NCBI RefSeq assembly: GCF_900177375.1
Contig: NZ_FWZU01000001.1
Coordinates: forward strand, 248,001 to 312,000
Length of the DNA: 64,000 nucleotides
Source: Desulfovibrio gilichinskyi
GTDB lineage: Bacteria; Desulfobacterota; Desulfovibrionia; Desulfovibrionales; Desulfovibrionaceae
Direction of reading: 5' to 3'
Part shown: positions 1-8,915 of the stretch, in pieces
Layout: the number at the start of each line of letters is the position of its first letter
Numbering within the stretch: position 1 is the stretch's first letter
The notes under the pieces: generated by a model
The model's input: the letters and a program-made list of their open reading frames with translations, nothing else
What the model was told of the DNA's origin: nothing
Databases searched by the model: none
Translations under genes and position numbers: made by a program

Positions 1-1
1 G

Positions 2-739
2 TGTATTGCGGAAACAGCCGCAGCAATGGAAGAGATGACAGCTACTGTTCTTGAAGTTGCCAGAAATGCTTCTGAAACGAATAAAGACACTGAAGATACA
101 AAAAATAAAGCATCTGAAGGACAGCAGGTTGTTCAAGGGACCATCGAGTCCATGGTCGGTATTCAACAGCAGACAAATGACCTTGGTGAGTTGATGGATA
201 AACTTAATACTCAATCAACTGATATTGGAAATGTTATCGGTGTAATTAACGATATTGCCGACCAGACCAATTTGCTGGCTCTCAATGCTGCAATTGAGGC
301 TGCAAGAGCCGGAGAAGCCGGGCGCGGTTTCGCGGTCGTAGCTGACGAAGTTCGTAAGCTGGCGGAAAAAACTATTGGCGCAACAGACGAAGTTGAGAAA
401 AGTATCGCTTTGATTCAGCAACTGGCTAAGCAGAATATTTTAGGTATGCAAAGCGCAGTTGAAGCAATCAGCGGAGCCACAGACCATTCAAGGGCTTCAG
501 GGACCGTTCTTGCAGAAATTGTTAAACTTGCCGGTAACGCTGCTGGACAGGTCCAGTCTATAGCCACAGCAGCGGAAGAGCAGTCTGCAACGTCCGAAGA
601 AATTAACCGAAGTATAGCTGAGATTGACTCTATGACTGAGGATAATGCTAAAAACAGTATGCGTGCAGCAGAGGCCGCAAAGGATCTTTCCGGTGAAGTT
701 GACGCACTAGTTGCTCTTGTTGAAGAATTACGTAAGTAA
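2..739 (+). CDS. Methyl-accepting chemotaxis protein, C-terminal part (5' end outside window)
   Basis: The reading frame is open from base 2, so the gene enters from the left and only the cytoplasmic signalling domain is visible (about 245 residues). It carries the highly conserved MCP hairpin tip ([22 protein letters not shown], followed by [16 protein letters not shown]), which contacts CheA and CheW. The flanking methylation helices are rich in Glu, Gln and Ala. It is closely similar to the C-terminal part of the complete transducer at 1334-3145, which points to a recent paralogue. The sensor domain and membrane segments are not in view, so the ligand is unknown. The family assignment is certain. 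Confidence 0.95.
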   Translation, partial: CIAETAAAMEEMTATVLEVARNASETNKDTEDTKNKASEGQQVVQGTIESMVGIQQQTNDLGELMDKLNTQSTDIGNVIGVINDIADQTNLLALNAAIEAARAGEAGRGFAVVADEVRKLAEKTIGATDEVEKSIALIQQLAKQNILGMQSAVEAISGATDHSRASGTVLAEIVKLAGNAAGQVQSIATAAEEQSATSEEINRSIAEIDSMTEDNAKNSMRAAEAAKDLSGEVDALVALVEELRK

Positions 740-753
740 TTATGAAATATTTT

Positions 754-777
754 TTTTGAGTGTATTGGCACTCAAAA
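754..777. terminator. Short perfect hairpin after the MCP gene
   Basis: Arms TTTTGAGTG and CACTCAAAA enclose a six-base loop just after the MCP stop codon. The T-run lies on the 5' side, so the U-tract geometry suits minus-strand transcripts better. On the plus strand it may only protect the mRNA end. Confidence 0.35.
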
Positions 778-844
778 GAGCAAGGGCAAATAGGTGAGCG
801 GTTGTTTTTAGTACTGACGTAGTAATCAATTAAGGGAGAATTCA

Positions 845-1147
845 GTGATTAAGCATATTGTTATGTGGACCTTGAAGGATGAGGCTGAAGGCGGAACTTC
901 CGCTGAAAATGGAATCAAGATGAAACAAATTCTTGAAAATCTGTCTGGCAAAATAGATGAATTAAAACATATTGAAGTTAGTGTAGATGTTTTTGCAGCG
1001 ATTCCTGACTGCAACGTAGTTCTTTATTCAGAATTTGAAACAAAAGATGATCTTGATGCTTATCAGGTACATCCGCTTCATCAGGCATGTGTTGCTTTCA
1101 TAAAGCAGGTTGTCGCATCAAGAAATGTTATAGATTATGTGATTTAA
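845..1147 (+). CDS. Stress-responsive A/B barrel (Dabb) domain protein
   Basis: This 100-residue protein starts with GTG, preceded by a good AAGGGAG ribosome site about 7 bases upstream. It has the Dabb pattern: an N-terminal strand with the conserved KHIV-W motif (residues 3-8), a central helix, a VDVF strand and a late HPLHQ motif near residue 77. Dabb proteins form dimeric ferredoxin-like barrels. Most bacterial members have no proven function, and some act in aromatic or stress metabolism. It stands alone between two chemotaxis genes and is closed by its own terminator. Confidence 0.85.
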   Translation: MIKHIVMWTLKDEAEGGTSAENGIKMKQILENLSGKIDELKHIEVSVDVFAAIPDCNVVLYSEFETKDDLDAYQVHPLHQACVAFIKQVVASRNVIDYVI

Positions 1148-1170
1148 GTAATTATAAATTTGATTTTTAA

Positions 1171-1206
1171 GAGCTGGGAGTTAAATAACTTCCAGCTCTT
1201 TTTTTT
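1171..1206 (+). terminator. Rho-independent terminator after the Dabb gene
   Basis: Arms GAGCTGGGAGTTA and the complementary TAACTTCCAGCTC form a long stem followed directly by a run of eight T residues. This is a classic intrinsic terminator. Confidence 0.9.
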
Positions 1207-1221
1207 GTATATTTTTTTTAA

Positions 1222-1258
1222 ATAACTATGACAAAGCAATACTGTCGTGTATAGTTAT
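1222..1258. promoter_or_regulatory. 8-bp inverted repeat in the promoter region of the second MCP gene
   Basis: ATAACTAT and ATAGTTAT are separated by 21 bases in the AT-rich stretch upstream of the MCP gene at 1334. It could be an operator or an mRNA leader hairpin. No recognisable sigma-28 or sigma-54 promoter was found. Confidence 0.25.
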
Positions 1259-1333
1259 AGTACGTATTGGTGTAAGGTCTGTAATTTAATCAGATTGGTT
1301 ATGGTAATGTAATTTTTTATAGGGGAGGATCCT

Positions 1334-3145
1334 ATGCTGAAAAATCTTTCTATCGGATCCCGGTTTTTTCTATTGCTTTCATTGATGGTAGTGTTTGTGA
1401 TTGTCACCGGAGTTCTTTTTCTAGGAGCTATCCGCGAGATCACAGCATACGGAGTAAGTGAGACTCAAAATGTCATGCTTGAAGACCAGAAAGAGAAGCT
1501 TCACGTTGCAATTGAAAGTATGGCCTTATCAATGGGGCAAGAATTAAAGGTTCTTAAGAGTGAAGATGAACAGTTGGAGTTCATCCGTTCCGCAGTAGAT
1601 CCTGTCAGGTATGAAAAAGATAATTCCGGCTACTTTTTTGTATATAAGGGTACTGTAAATATGGCAATGCCCCCCAATAAATCCTTGCAAGGTAAGGATT
1701 TAAGCGGATTAAAGGATCAGAACGGACTTTTCCTTATTCGGGAGTTAGCCGATGCTGCTCAAAATGGAGGAGGCTTTGTTACTTATTATTTTGAAAAGCC
1801 GGGATCTGGAGTTCAACCGAAGATCAGTTATGCACAGATGATTCCAGGAACAGACATGTGGATCGGGACAGGAGTGTACTTAGATAACATTGATATTGAA
1901 AAGGCGCGCATTAGCGGCGTGATGAATGAAAGCGCTAATTCTATTACCATGAAAATCGTAATAGGGGCCAGCGTGGTTTTTTTATTATTAATATTACCAT
2001 TAAGTCTCTACCTTATCAGAACTATCGTTGCACCGCTGCGTGAATCAACAGATGCGGCAACTGCAGTAGCAGACGGTAATCTTGAAGTAAGTCTAAATCC
2101 GCAGGGTAGAAATGAAATATCAACTTTGCAACTGGCATTAAATTCGATGGTTTTAACTTTGTCAGAGAATATTAACAGCATTAAATTTAAGGAAGCTGAG
2201 GCGCAGGAGCAGACTGCGATTGCACAAAAGGCCGCGGCTGAAGCTCAGGAAGCCACTAAACGGGCCGAAGGAGCAAAGAAGGAAGGGATGCTGGCCGCCG
2301 CAGAAAAATTGCAGGCTGTTATTGATCGTGTTTCAACAATTACTGATGAAGTCACCTGTAGCGCAGACGAAATTTTGCGCGGGAGTGAGTTTCAAAAGCA
2401 GAGAGTCGCCGAGACTGCCACCGCAATGGAAGAAATGAATGCGACAGTTCTTGAAGTTGCCAGAAATGCTTCCGAGACAAGTCAGAGCTCTGAGAAATCA
2501 ATGAAAAGAGCAAGTGAAGGTGCTGGAATGGTTCAAGATACCATTGTTGCTATGACAGATATTCAGGGCAGAACTTCAAGACTGAAGGAAACAATGGAGC
2601 AACTAGACAAGCAATCTGTAGAAATAGGAAATGTGCTTGGTGTTATCAATGATATTGCCGACCAGACAAATCTTCTCGCACTTAATGCTGCTATTGAAGC
2701 GGCGCGAGCAGGGGATGCTGGAAGAGGGTTTGCAGTTGTTGCCGATGAAGTCCGTAAACTAGCTGAAAAGACAATCGGTGCAACAGATGAAGTTGAGAGC
2801 AGTATAAATTCTATTCAGCGATTAGCGCGTGAAAATGTTAAGGGTATAGATGAAACAGTTACTGCTGTAGAAGAAGCTACGGAGCTTTCAAGAAATTCAG
2901 GAACTATGCTTGCTGAAATTGTTGAGCTCGCGAAAAACTCTGCTGACCAGATTCGGTCAATTGCAACCGCAGCTGAAGAACAATCCGCAACGTCTGAAGA
3001 AATAAATCGAAGTGTCGGAGAAATTGACGCGATGACTGAAGAGAATGCGAAAAACAGTCAAGTTGCATCGTCAGGAACACAACATCTGTCTGAAGATGTT
3101 AGAGAATTACTTGACCTTGTTGAAGAATTAAAGCGTGGGGATTAG
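1334..3145 (+). CDS. Methyl-accepting chemotaxis protein with a single Cache sensor domain
   Basis: The 603-residue transducer starts at an ATG behind a strong GGGGAGG site. Order: a first transmembrane helix (about 9-32); a periplasmic single-Cache (sCache_2-like) domain (about 35-195) with the SGYFFVYK and [16 protein letters not shown] stretches; a second membrane helix (about 205-228); a HAMP linker (IVAPLRES onward); a coiled coil; and the MCP signalling domain with its conserved tip ([21 protein letters not shown]) near residue 445. Cache domains of this kind often bind small organic acids, but the ligand cannot be read from the sequence. The following HPt protein may belong to the same signalling set. 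Confidence 0.97.
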   Translation: MLKNLSIGSRFFLLLSLMVVFVIVTGVLFLGAIREITAYGVSETQNVMLEDQKEKLHVAIESMALSMGQELKVLKSEDEQLEFIRSAVDPVRYEKDNSGYFFVYKGTVNMAMPPNKSLQGKDLSGLKDQNGLFLIRELADAAQNGGGFVTYYFEKPGSGVQPKISYAQMIPGTDMWIGTGVYLDNIDIEKARISGVMNESANSITMKIVIGASVVFLLLILPLSLYLIRTIVAPLRESTDAATAVADGNLEVSLNPQGRNEISTLQLALNSMVLTLSENINSIKFKEAEAQEQTAIAQKAAAEAQEATKRAEGAKKEGMLAAAEKLQAVIDRVSTITDEVTCSADEILRGSEFQKQRVAETATAMEEMNATVLEVARNASETSQSSEKSMKRASEGAGMVQDTIVAMTDIQGRTSRLKETMEQLDKQSVEIGNVLGVINDIADQTNLLALNAAIEAARAGDAGRGFAVVADEVRKLAEKTIGATDEVESSINSIQRLARENVKGIDETVTAVEEATELSRNSGTMLAEIVELAKNSADQIRSIATAAEEQSATSEEINRSVGEIDAMTEENAKNSQVASSGTQHLSEDVRELLDLVEELKRGD

Positions 3146-3222
3146 CACGCTCTGATTAATTGCTCAGTCTATAATTTGATCGAAATTTTTTATAAATTCA
3201 ACCTACCCCGAAGGAGGTGCTT

Positions 3223-3561
3223 ATGAGTTGTGACCAATTATTAATCGCTCGGGAGTTCCTTTCAAAGGAGTTGAATTTGCAATCGGAAAATTTAGATGAT
3301 TTCATGAAAGAAATTGTTGATTCTTTACACTTGCAGCTGGATAGTCTTGATGAAGCAATTGATGATGGAGATTTTGAATCTATAATTGTCCATGCTCATA
3401 CCCTTAAGGAAAGTCTCGGTAATTTAGGACTTATAGAGATGAGTATGCTTGCAGATTGTATTGAGAAAGACGCTAAAGGCACGGCTCCGGTATATCTGGG
3501 TTGCCATTTTATGTGGCTTAGAAAAGAACTGTTATGCTTATTTCAGAATGGGTTATATTAA
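3223..3561 (+). CDS. HPt-domain histidine phosphotransfer protein
   Basis: The 112-residue protein begins at the ATG at 3223, placed correctly after the AAGGAGGT site. A GTG six bases earlier overlaps that site and is less likely. The HPt signature lies at residues 62-73: AHTLKESLGNLG, with the phosphorylatable His and the Lys three residues on (HxxK). The rest is helical, as in four-helix HPt bundles. It probably relays phosphate between a sensor kinase and a response regulator. No kinase lies next to it, so its partners are unknown. It is the last gene before a strong terminator. Confidence 0.85.
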   Translation: MSCDQLLIAREFLSKELNLQSENLDDFMKEIVDSLHLQLDSLDEAIDDGDFESIIVHAHTLKESLGNLGLIEMSMLADCIEKDAKGTAPVYLGCHFMWLRKELLCLFQNGLY

Positions 3562-3605
3562 TAAATAAATGCCCTGCTGATATTTCGGCAGGGCATTTAT
3601 TTATT
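3561..3605. terminator. Bidirectional terminator between the HPt and hydrolase genes
   Basis: AATAAATGCCCTGC and its complement GCAGGGCATTTATT form a long stem with A-rich and T-rich flanks. It serves both the plus-strand HPt gene and the minus-strand hydrolase gene. Confidence 0.9.
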
Positions 3606-4566
3606 ATGCGTTCAAAAATCTTACAACGCGGCTTTCAGACCATAGCTGTTTTTCCTGCGGCAGGTCCGTAAAACCTACATGTCCTCCATATTGAGGAATT
3701 TGAAGCGACAGATAGTTGTTGTTTCTGGCTTCCGAAATCGGGTAGCATTCAGGAGAAAGAAACGGGTCGTCCTGTGCGTTTAAAATAAGAGTAGGGACTT
3801 TAATTTTATTTAAAAACTGTTTGCATGACGATTTATTATAGTAGTCGGCAGCGTCTTTAAATCCATTAAGCGGAGCTGTGTAACTATTGTCGAAATCAAT
3901 GAGGTTTTTAACGGAAGGCAATGCATTGAGCGGGAAAAGATCTGGAAATTGTCTGTGTTTACTAAGGACCTTTTTTTTGAGTGATCGCAAAAAGTATTGG
4001 CTGTAAATAAAGTTCGATTTCTTGCAAAGCTGCCTGGCAGCTGTAAGCAGGTCACAAGGAACAGATATTCCGATTGCACGTGTAACATTTTCAGGGATCA
4101 GATCAGGGTTTTCACCTAAGTATTTTAACACCTGATTTCCGCCCATGCTAAACCCGATAAGAGCTGCATCATCATAGATTCCGTGATTAAGCCCGTACTC
4201 AAGAACAGTGTGAAGATCCTTTGTATCACCACTGTGATACATCTGCGGCTTTCTGTTCATTTCGTAACTGCACCCGCGAAAATTGTAGGTAATGCAATCC
4301 CAGCCGGAGAGAACCATGGCCCTGGCCATTCCAAGCACGTAGTGTCTACGTGAGTTGCCTTCGAGTCCATGGGCTATTACTGCCAGTCTGGTGCTGCCTG
4401 CCAAATGCCAGTCTATGTCTAAAAAATCCCCGTCGGGAGTGTCGATTCTTCTTCTTATAACAGGTGGCAGGCTTACTTTTCTGAAAAGTCGCGGAAAAAT
4501 AGTTTGAAGGTGGCCTGACTGGAGAGGAAATTTAGGTTTAAAGGGAGGGGGCTGCAATAAGGGCAT
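3604..4566 (-). CDS. YheT-like alpha/beta-fold hydrolase
   Basis: The start is placed at MPLLQPPPFKP, giving 320 residues; an in-frame start 12 codons earlier is possible. The protein has the YheT/ABHD-type layout. An N-terminal FPLQSGHLQTIFPRLFR motif is followed by a strand with the HGLEGNS oxyanion segment. Next comes YNFRGCS, and then the nucleophile elbow GFSMGGN (Ser near residue 140). A late Asp (NAQDDPF) and His (GGHVGF) complete the triad. Family members are predicted esterases or acylglycerol-type hydrolases, and the natural substrate is not established. It is transcribed alone and ends at the shared terminator. Confidence 0.9.
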   Translation of the reverse strand: MPLLQPPPFKPKFPLQSGHLQTIFPRLFRKVSLPPVIRRRIDTPDGDFLDIDWHLAGSTRLAVIAHGLEGNSRRHYVLGMARAMVLSGWDCITYNFRGCSYEMNRKPQMYHSGDTKDLHTVLEYGLNHGIYDDAALIGFSMGGNQVLKYLGENPDLIPENVTRAIGISVPCDLLTAARQLCKKSNFIYSQYFLRSLKKKVLSKHRQFPDLFPLNALPSVKNLIDFDNSYTAPLNGFKDAADYYNKSSCKQFLNKIKVPTLILNAQDDPFLSPECYPISEARNNNYLSLQIPQYGGHVGFTDLPQEKQLWSESRVVRFLNA

Positions 4567-4719
4567 TTGGTAAAAATATCCATCCTTGGCTTGCCGCTGC
4601 AAACCTGATTTTAATGTTAGGTAAAGTGAAAACGGAATCTATGTATAAAGACTATACCTAGGATTGGTCGCTGTCAAAAGTAGAAATGAAGAAATTTTGA
4701 TTATTTGTCATGTACTATT

Positions 4720-5277
4720 TTACAGAAACAGCAATTTCAGCCCGATGAGTATCAGGACAATACCACCGACGAGTTCTGCCGCATGGCTGTACCGCGAAGC
4801 TTTGGAAAATTTCTTTCCTAACTGAATACCTGTTGCGGTTAATACCAATGCGGTAATACCAATTAAAACAGACGGTATTACAATGGGATAGTCCATGATG
4901 GAAAAGGAGAGACCAACCGCAAGAGCGTCAAGGCTTGTAGCAACAGATAGAAAAATTAATGATAATCCTTTGGTCGGATCTTTTTTTACATCGCACGAGT
5001 CTTCATGTTGAAAAGACTCAAGAATCATTTTCCCGCCTATAAAGGAAAGCAGAATAAATGAAATCCACGGCGCGTATGTCTCGACTAATGTTTTTACAGC
5101 AAGTCCGGCGGCCCAGCCTATCAGCGGCATGAGTGCTTGAAAAAGTCCGAAGTGAAACGCGAGCCTGAAAGTCTGTCGTTTGCTGACTTCCGGCATGCAA
5201 AGTCCGCATGCAACGGCAATTGTAAAAGCATCCATTGCAAGAGCTATGGATATGATAATTATTTCATAAAAAGACAT
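4720..5277 (-). CDS. mntP: MntP-family manganese efflux pump
   Basis: This 185-residue membrane protein has six predicted helices arranged as two homologous halves, each with an acidic membrane motif: ALAMDAFTIAVACG near residue 13 and SVATSLDALAVGLSF near residue 112. Those Asp residues are characteristic of MntP (YebN), which exports Mn(II). Length and motifs match the family well. Many mntP genes follow a yybP-ykoY manganese riboswitch, but none is recognisable in the short space upstream. It appears monocistronic. Confidence 0.93.
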   Translation of the reverse strand: MSFYEIIIISIALAMDAFTIAVACGLCMPEVSKRQTFRLAFHFGLFQALMPLIGWAAGLAVKTLVETYAPWISFILLSFIGGKMILESFQHEDSCDVKKDPTKGLSLIFLSVATSLDALAVGLSFSIMDYPIVIPSVLIGITALVLTATGIQLGKKFSKASRYSHAAELVGGIVLILIGLKLLFL

Positions 5278-5391
5278 GCTGACTTTTTCCTAAGTTTATT
5301 CATTCGAGTTGATTTATCAAGAGCAGGGATATCTATCCGGCATATGCTGTTTTGTTAAGTAAAAACTAATGGAAAAAACTGGAAATAAATT

Positions 5392-5434
5392 TAAAAAAAG
5401 CCCGGAACAAGGTTAAAATATCTTGTTCCGGGCT
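5392..5434 (-). terminator. Rho-independent terminator of glyA
   Basis: The perfect stem AGCCCGGAACAAG with CTTGTTCCGGGCT, read on the minus strand, is followed by a run of T residues just past the glyA stop codon. Confidence 0.92.
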
Positions 5435-5450
5435 GATTGCAAGCTGTTAA

Positions 5451-6707
5451 TTAAATCCCAGGGACAGGAAATTTTGAACAGAAAGATTCAATTTCGTGCT
5501 TAGTCTGTTTTGCAAGATCAGACTTGTCCGGATTTTTCAGAGTCTTAATTATCCATCCGGCAAGTTGAGACATGTCTTCTTCTTTCATGCCGCGTGTTGT
5601 TGCTGCCGGAGTTCCGATTCTGATTCCGCTAGGTTTCAGCGGCGGGTTAGGATCATCTGGAATAATCTGTTTATTAGTAGTGATAGAGACTGAATCCAGC
5701 AGCTCTTCTGCCAGTTTCCCGTCAATACCGAAACTTTTTTGTGTATCAACAACCATCATGTGATTATCAGTTCCGCCGGTCACGAGACTGGCACCTGATT
5801 TAGTTAATTCGGCGGCAAGTGTTTTTGCATTGTTCAGAACCTGCAATCCGTATTTGTGGAAATCAAGTTCAGCTGCTTTTTTTAAAGTGATGGCGATACC
5901 TGCAATAGTATTCATGTGCGGACCGCCTTGCAAACCGGGGAAGACTGCTTTGTCAATTTTTTGCGAAAATTCTTTTTTACATAGAATCATACCGCCGCGC
6001 GGTCCCCGGAGCGATTTATGCGAAGTTGTGGTAACAATATCAAACCCGAAGTCAAAAGGATTCAGCATTACGTCGGCGGCAACAAGCCCGCCATAGTGCG
6101 AGGCATCTGTCATGGTTATAGCTCCGACTTCATCTGCAATTTTTTTAAATGCAGCATAATCCAGATCACGTGGATACGATGTGTAACCGCACAGAATCAT
6201 TTTTGGTTTATGCTCAAGTGCTGTTTTGCGAAGTTCATCAAAATTTATGCTGCCGTCTACGGGATCAGTTTTATAGCGGATGAAATTAAATAGCTTGCCC
6301 ATAAAGGAAACAGGCGCGCCGTGGGTGAGATGACCGCCATGTGAAAGGTCCATTGCTAAAATTGTATCACCCGGTTCAAGCAGGCCGAGGTATACAGCCT
6401 GATTCATTGGTGAACCTGAGAGCGGCTGAACGTTTGCGTGTTCACATCTAAATACTTCTTTGGCTCTTTCGCGGGCAATTTCTTCGACTATATCAGTGTA
6501 TTTTTGACCGCCATAGTAGCGTCTGCCGGGATAACCTTCAGAATATTTATTGGTGAAAACACTGCCTAGCACGCCAAGTACTTCAGGGTAGGTATAATTT
6601 TCGGACGGGATAAGTTCGATGCCGGCGCGCTGTCTGTGCTCTTCGCCTTCGAGAGCAGCAAAAATGTCGGGGTCTGATTTTTGGAGAAGGTCGCGATATG
6701 AATTCAT
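5451..6707 (-). CDS. glyA: Serine hydroxymethyltransferase
   Basis: GlyA converts serine and tetrahydrofolate to glycine and 5,10-methylene-THF in the cytoplasm. The start at MNSYRDLLQK sits behind AAGGAG and gives 418 residues, the normal family length. Motifs include IELIPSENYTYPEV near residue 30, YSEGYPGRRYYGG, the DLSHGGHLTHG segment and the PLP-lysine motif TTTSHKSLRGPRGG (Lys near residue 230). The leader upstream is a ZTP riboswitch, so expression should follow purine/folate one-carbon status. A strong terminator follows. The assignment is secure. Confidence 0.98.
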   Translation of the reverse strand: MNSYRDLLQKSDPDIFAALEGEEHRQRAGIELIPSENYTYPEVLGVLGSVFTNKYSEGYPGRRYYGGQKYTDIVEEIARERAKEVFRCEHANVQPLSGSPMNQAVYLGLLEPGDTILAMDLSHGGHLTHGAPVSFMGKLFNFIRYKTDPVDGSINFDELRKTALEHKPKMILCGYTSYPRDLDYAAFKKIADEVGAITMTDASHYGGLVAADVMLNPFDFGFDIVTTTSHKSLRGPRGGMILCKKEFSQKIDKAVFPGLQGGPHMNTIAGIAITLKKAAELDFHKYGLQVLNNAKTLAAELTKSGASLVTGGTDNHMMVVDTQKSFGIDGKLAEELLDSVSITTNKQIIPDDPNPPLKPSGIRIGTPAATTRGMKEEDMSQLAGWIIKTLKNPDKSDLAKQTKHEIESFCSKFPVPGI

Positions 6708-6762
6708 GGGCAACTCCTTGTTTGTTCCCCTTGTTAAGAGGAAAGGATGCACGTCGTATGAC

Positions 6763-6840
6763 GCGGCCCAGGCGAGCGGCAGGAAGCTGATTCCGTGTTT
6801 CCTCGTGGTTATCCACTTAAGTTCGCCAGTTGCACGGAAT
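6763..6840 (-). promoter_or_regulatory. ZTP (pfl-motif) riboswitch upstream of glyA
   Basis: Read on the minus strand, the leader shows the conserved ZTP/pfl features in order. First comes a P1 strand (TTCCGTG), then the AACTGGCG core and a small GTGG/CCAC hairpin followed by GAGGAAA. Then come the returning P1 strand (CACGGAA) and the distal GCCGCTCGCCTGGGCC element, which forms the pseudoknot half. The class senses ZTP/ZMP and is known upstream of purine and one-carbon genes, including glyA. Sequence between the aptamer and the start includes a TCCTT stretch able to pair with the AAGGAG ribosome site. That suggests translational control, though this is inference. Confidence 0.88.
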
Positions 6841-6854
6841 GATTTTTTAAAACA

Positions 6855-6909
6855 GCAGGCCTAAGAACTATCAACAGAAATTATTCTTGTAAACAGTTTT
6901 TAGGCCTGC
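6855..6909 (-). terminator. Long-stem terminator after the AlaX-like gene
   Basis: GCAGGCCTAAAAACT and AGTTCTTAGGCCTGC (minus-strand reading) pair over about 15 bases and are followed by a T-rich stretch. It lies between the AlaX-like gene and the glyA riboswitch. Confidence 0.7.
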
Positions 6910-6915
6910 AAATTT

Positions 6916-7353
6916 TTAGACTGCGCCTAATTTATATCTAATGCGTAAAATGCCATCTTCATAACTATGTGAAACCATATTGAATTCACCTATTTCGCTG
7001 GTGCTATCAACGTGTTCGCCTATGCAGGGACATGCATCAAAATCACCTATTTTAATGATTCTTACGCTGTCCACTTCTTCAGGAAGTCTTTCCAGATTGA
7101 ATCTTTCTTCAGCTTCTTCCAGAGTGATGAGATCTTCGGTTACTGCAAGATTTGCGGAAATTGCAGCGTTAAGAGTCATTTCAATTTCACGCGCTTCTTC
7201 GTCGGTCATGCCGCGTTTGTATTTGTAATCGCATTTAGATTTTTTCTTGTTGATGTGCGCGCTGAAACAACGTCCACATTTGAATTTGCGATCCATTGCT
7301 GCGTTTAGCATATGTTCTGCCGAGTGCATTCTTGGCTGGTAATCTTTTGCCAT
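6916..7353 (-). CDS. AlaX-like alanyl-tRNA editing (SAD-domain) protein
   Basis: The 145-residue protein has the metal-site signatures of the Thr/Ala-tRNA synthetase second additional domain: HSAEHML (HxxxH) near residue 11, and CPCIGEHVDSTSEIGEF near residue 112, giving the Cys and third His. Freestanding members (AlaX family) hydrolyse mischarged aminoacyl-tRNAs such as Ser-tRNA-Ala. The N-terminal CGRCFSAHINKKKSKCDYKY insert carries extra Cys residues that I cannot assign. It ends in its own terminator, so it is probably transcribed separately from glyA. Confidence 0.82.
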   Translation of the reverse strand: MAKDYQPRMHSAEHMLNAAMDRKFKCGRCFSAHINKKKSKCDYKYKRGMTDEEAREIEMTLNAAISANLAVTEDLITLEEAEERFNLERLPEEVDSVRIIKIGDFDACPCIGEHVDSTSEIGEFNMVSHSYEDGILRIRYKLGAV

Positions 7354-7370
7354 GATAAATCCCTTCTACT

Positions 7371-7385
7371 AACTAAGCGTTAGTT
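7371..7385. promoter_or_regulatory. Palindrome just upstream of the AlaX-like gene
   Basis: AACTAA and TTAGTT arms around a GCG centre lie 18 bases before the start codon. It is a candidate operator or a small 5' leader hairpin. No regulator can be named. Confidence 0.3.
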
Positions 7386-7544
7386 TTATTTTTTTTAAAA
7401 TTTATGTGATGAGTAAATATTCATTAAGACTGAGGGGGTAAAGCAAGTGCGATTTCTTACGCTTTTACCGGATAGCCAACAGGTCTGAACACTATTTAAA
7501 ATAGGGTTGCTTTACAAGAGGAATAAATTTTATTTTTGCGGTGA

Positions 7545-7725
7545 GATTTGTTTATGCCCTAGGTGGAAGCAAAGAGAAGAAGGAGACGCTTGTCAGCGGG
7601 GTGCGTCTCCAGATTCTCTTTTACAGGGGGAGGAAGAGACCAAGTCTGCAGCAATAATGTACATTGCCGGGGGAGGTAGAACTAGTTTCTTCGGTTTTCA
7701 TAAAAGGTGGGACCCTTTTTTAGAA
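7545..7725 (+). ncRNA. Candidate structured small RNA ending in an intrinsic terminator
   Basis: This lies inside a 580-base stretch with no convincing protein gene. It contains a strong two-part hairpin: AAGAGAA/TTCTCTT (7572-7578 with 7614-7620) and GGAGACGC/GCGTCTCC (7582-7589 with 7603-7610). A symmetric GAA/AGA internal loop separates the two parts. A smaller GCAAT/ATTGC hairpin (7651-7667) follows. The stretch ends in AAAAGG/CCTTTT plus a T-run (7702-7721), a typical terminator. Several GGA triplets fall in unpaired segments. I do not recognise a known RNA family; it does not match 6S, SRP or tmRNA cores. The 5' end is a guess. Confidence 0.45.
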
Positions 7726-7934
7726 ATATATAAATTACCATGAATGATTGTTTTTAAGTGAGAACTGAAATATTGCTTTCAAATTAAGAATATGTGTATA
7801 CGAATTTTAAAAAGGTGTCAAAATAAAGATAATAATAAACTTTAAATATGCTTAATTTGGCGTGAAATATTATCTGGGTAGAACTGTAAAGCTTTAAGAT
7901 TGTTTAAACTTTGTGATCAAAAATTATTTATATT

Positions 7935-8813
7935 TTACCCCTTAAAATACCCGACCAAAGCCTTGCTAAGCCCATTTAACAATGGCGTATCCACACTCCA
8001 AGACTGCCAATACATCGGAACAGAAACCCGCACTTCTGGAAGAAGATCAATGAGTTTTCCGGTTTCAAAATCATCGCCGATTTGAGATTCTGCTACCATT
8101 CCATAGGCAAATTCACGGCGAATAACTTCTACAAATGGCTCTGATGAAGGAACGTAAAACATTGGATGTGTGATTGTTTTTCTAGGGAAAACAATATTTA
8201 GCATCCGTTTATGGGCTACATCTTTACGATTGAATATGACGGCTGGAGCTTTTGAGGCGGCCTCCTGCGTAAAGCCGCTTTTAAACCATTTATCCCGAAA
8301 ATTCGGCGTACAAACGCATAAATAATCTATGGTTGCGAGGTATTCTTTTTTACAGCTTTTTAATGTCTTGGAACTTGTTCCAATGCATCCGACAACTTCC
8401 CCGCGTTTAAGCAGTTCATGTGTCTGTGTTTCATCGTCAACATAGAGATCAAGCAGGACACTGTTTTCCCGTAGAAAATCACCTAGTGCATCAAACAGCC
8501 AAGTTGCCAGAGTATCAGCGTTCACCCCAAGCGGTATGCTGATAAAATCATCTGGATCATTAAGCCCCGTTTCTTCCGCCAGACTATCTTCCATGAGCCG
8601 TACTTGCCGCAGATGTTTAATAAGTTTGCGTCCGGCCTGCGTAGGTTCCGGCGGTACAGAGCGAACTATCAGTATTTGGCCAGTTTGTTCCTCAAGAGCC
8701 CGTATGCGCTGAGATACTGCCGATTGAGTGAGATTCAGCTTGGCAGACGCTTTATCGAATCCGCCTTCTTCTATTACCGCGGTGAGTGCTTCTAAAAATT
8801 TGTAATCGAGCAT
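7935..8813 (-). CDS. argP: LysR-family regulator of the ArgP/LysG type
   Basis: This 292-residue regulator has an N-terminal winged helix-turn-helix (MLDYKFLEALTAVIEEGG, then QSAVSQRIRALEEQ at about 30-43) and a C-terminal periplasmic-binding-like effector domain. The MLDY-FLEAL start and the overall sequence are typical of ArgP/LysG. These proteins sense lysine or arginine and activate divergently transcribed LysE/ArgO exporters, exactly the arrangement seen here. The effector is inferred from the partner gene. Confidence 0.9.
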   Translation of the reverse strand: MLDYKFLEALTAVIEEGGFDKASAKLNLTQSAVSQRIRALEEQTGQILIVRSVPPEPTQAGRKLIKHLRQVRLMEDSLAEETGLNDPDDFISIPLGVNADTLATWLFDALGDFLRENSVLLDLYVDDETQTHELLKRGEVVGCIGTSSKTLKSCKKEYLATIDYLCVCTPNFRDKWFKSGFTQEAASKAPAVIFNRKDVAHKRMLNIVFPRKTITHPMFYVPSSEPFVEVIRREFAYGMVAESQIGDDFETGKLIDLLPEVRVSVPMYWQSWSVDTPLLNGLSKALVGYFKG

Positions 8814-8915
8814 GTACTGAGTATAAGCAAAATTAATAATAAATGAAAATATTTAATTTTACTAATTTAGACCTGATGCATAAGGTCTTCTTAACTTGAA
8901 CAAAGGAGATTACAT
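8814..8915. promoter_or_regulatory. Divergent argP/lysE control region
   Basis: The 102-base AT-rich region lies between the two divergent genes. A dyad AGACCT (8869-8874) / AGGTCT (8883-8888) precedes the exporter start and is a plausible LysR-type regulator site. AAAGGAG lies directly before the lysE/argO ATG. Confidence 0.5.

Noticed and set aside
5278..5350. yybP-ykoY manganese riboswitch upstream of mntP
   Set aside because: The space is short and the conserved loop sequences are missing.
7545..7725. 6S, SRP or tmRNA identity for the structured RNA
   Set aside because: The conserved cores of these RNAs (SRP GGAAG/AGCAG tetraloop region, tmRNA alanine acceptor, 6S central bubble) were not found.
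7507..7743. 78-codon frame in the gap upstream of argP
   Set aside because: The translation is not protein-like and the DNA is better explained by RNA hairpins and a terminator.
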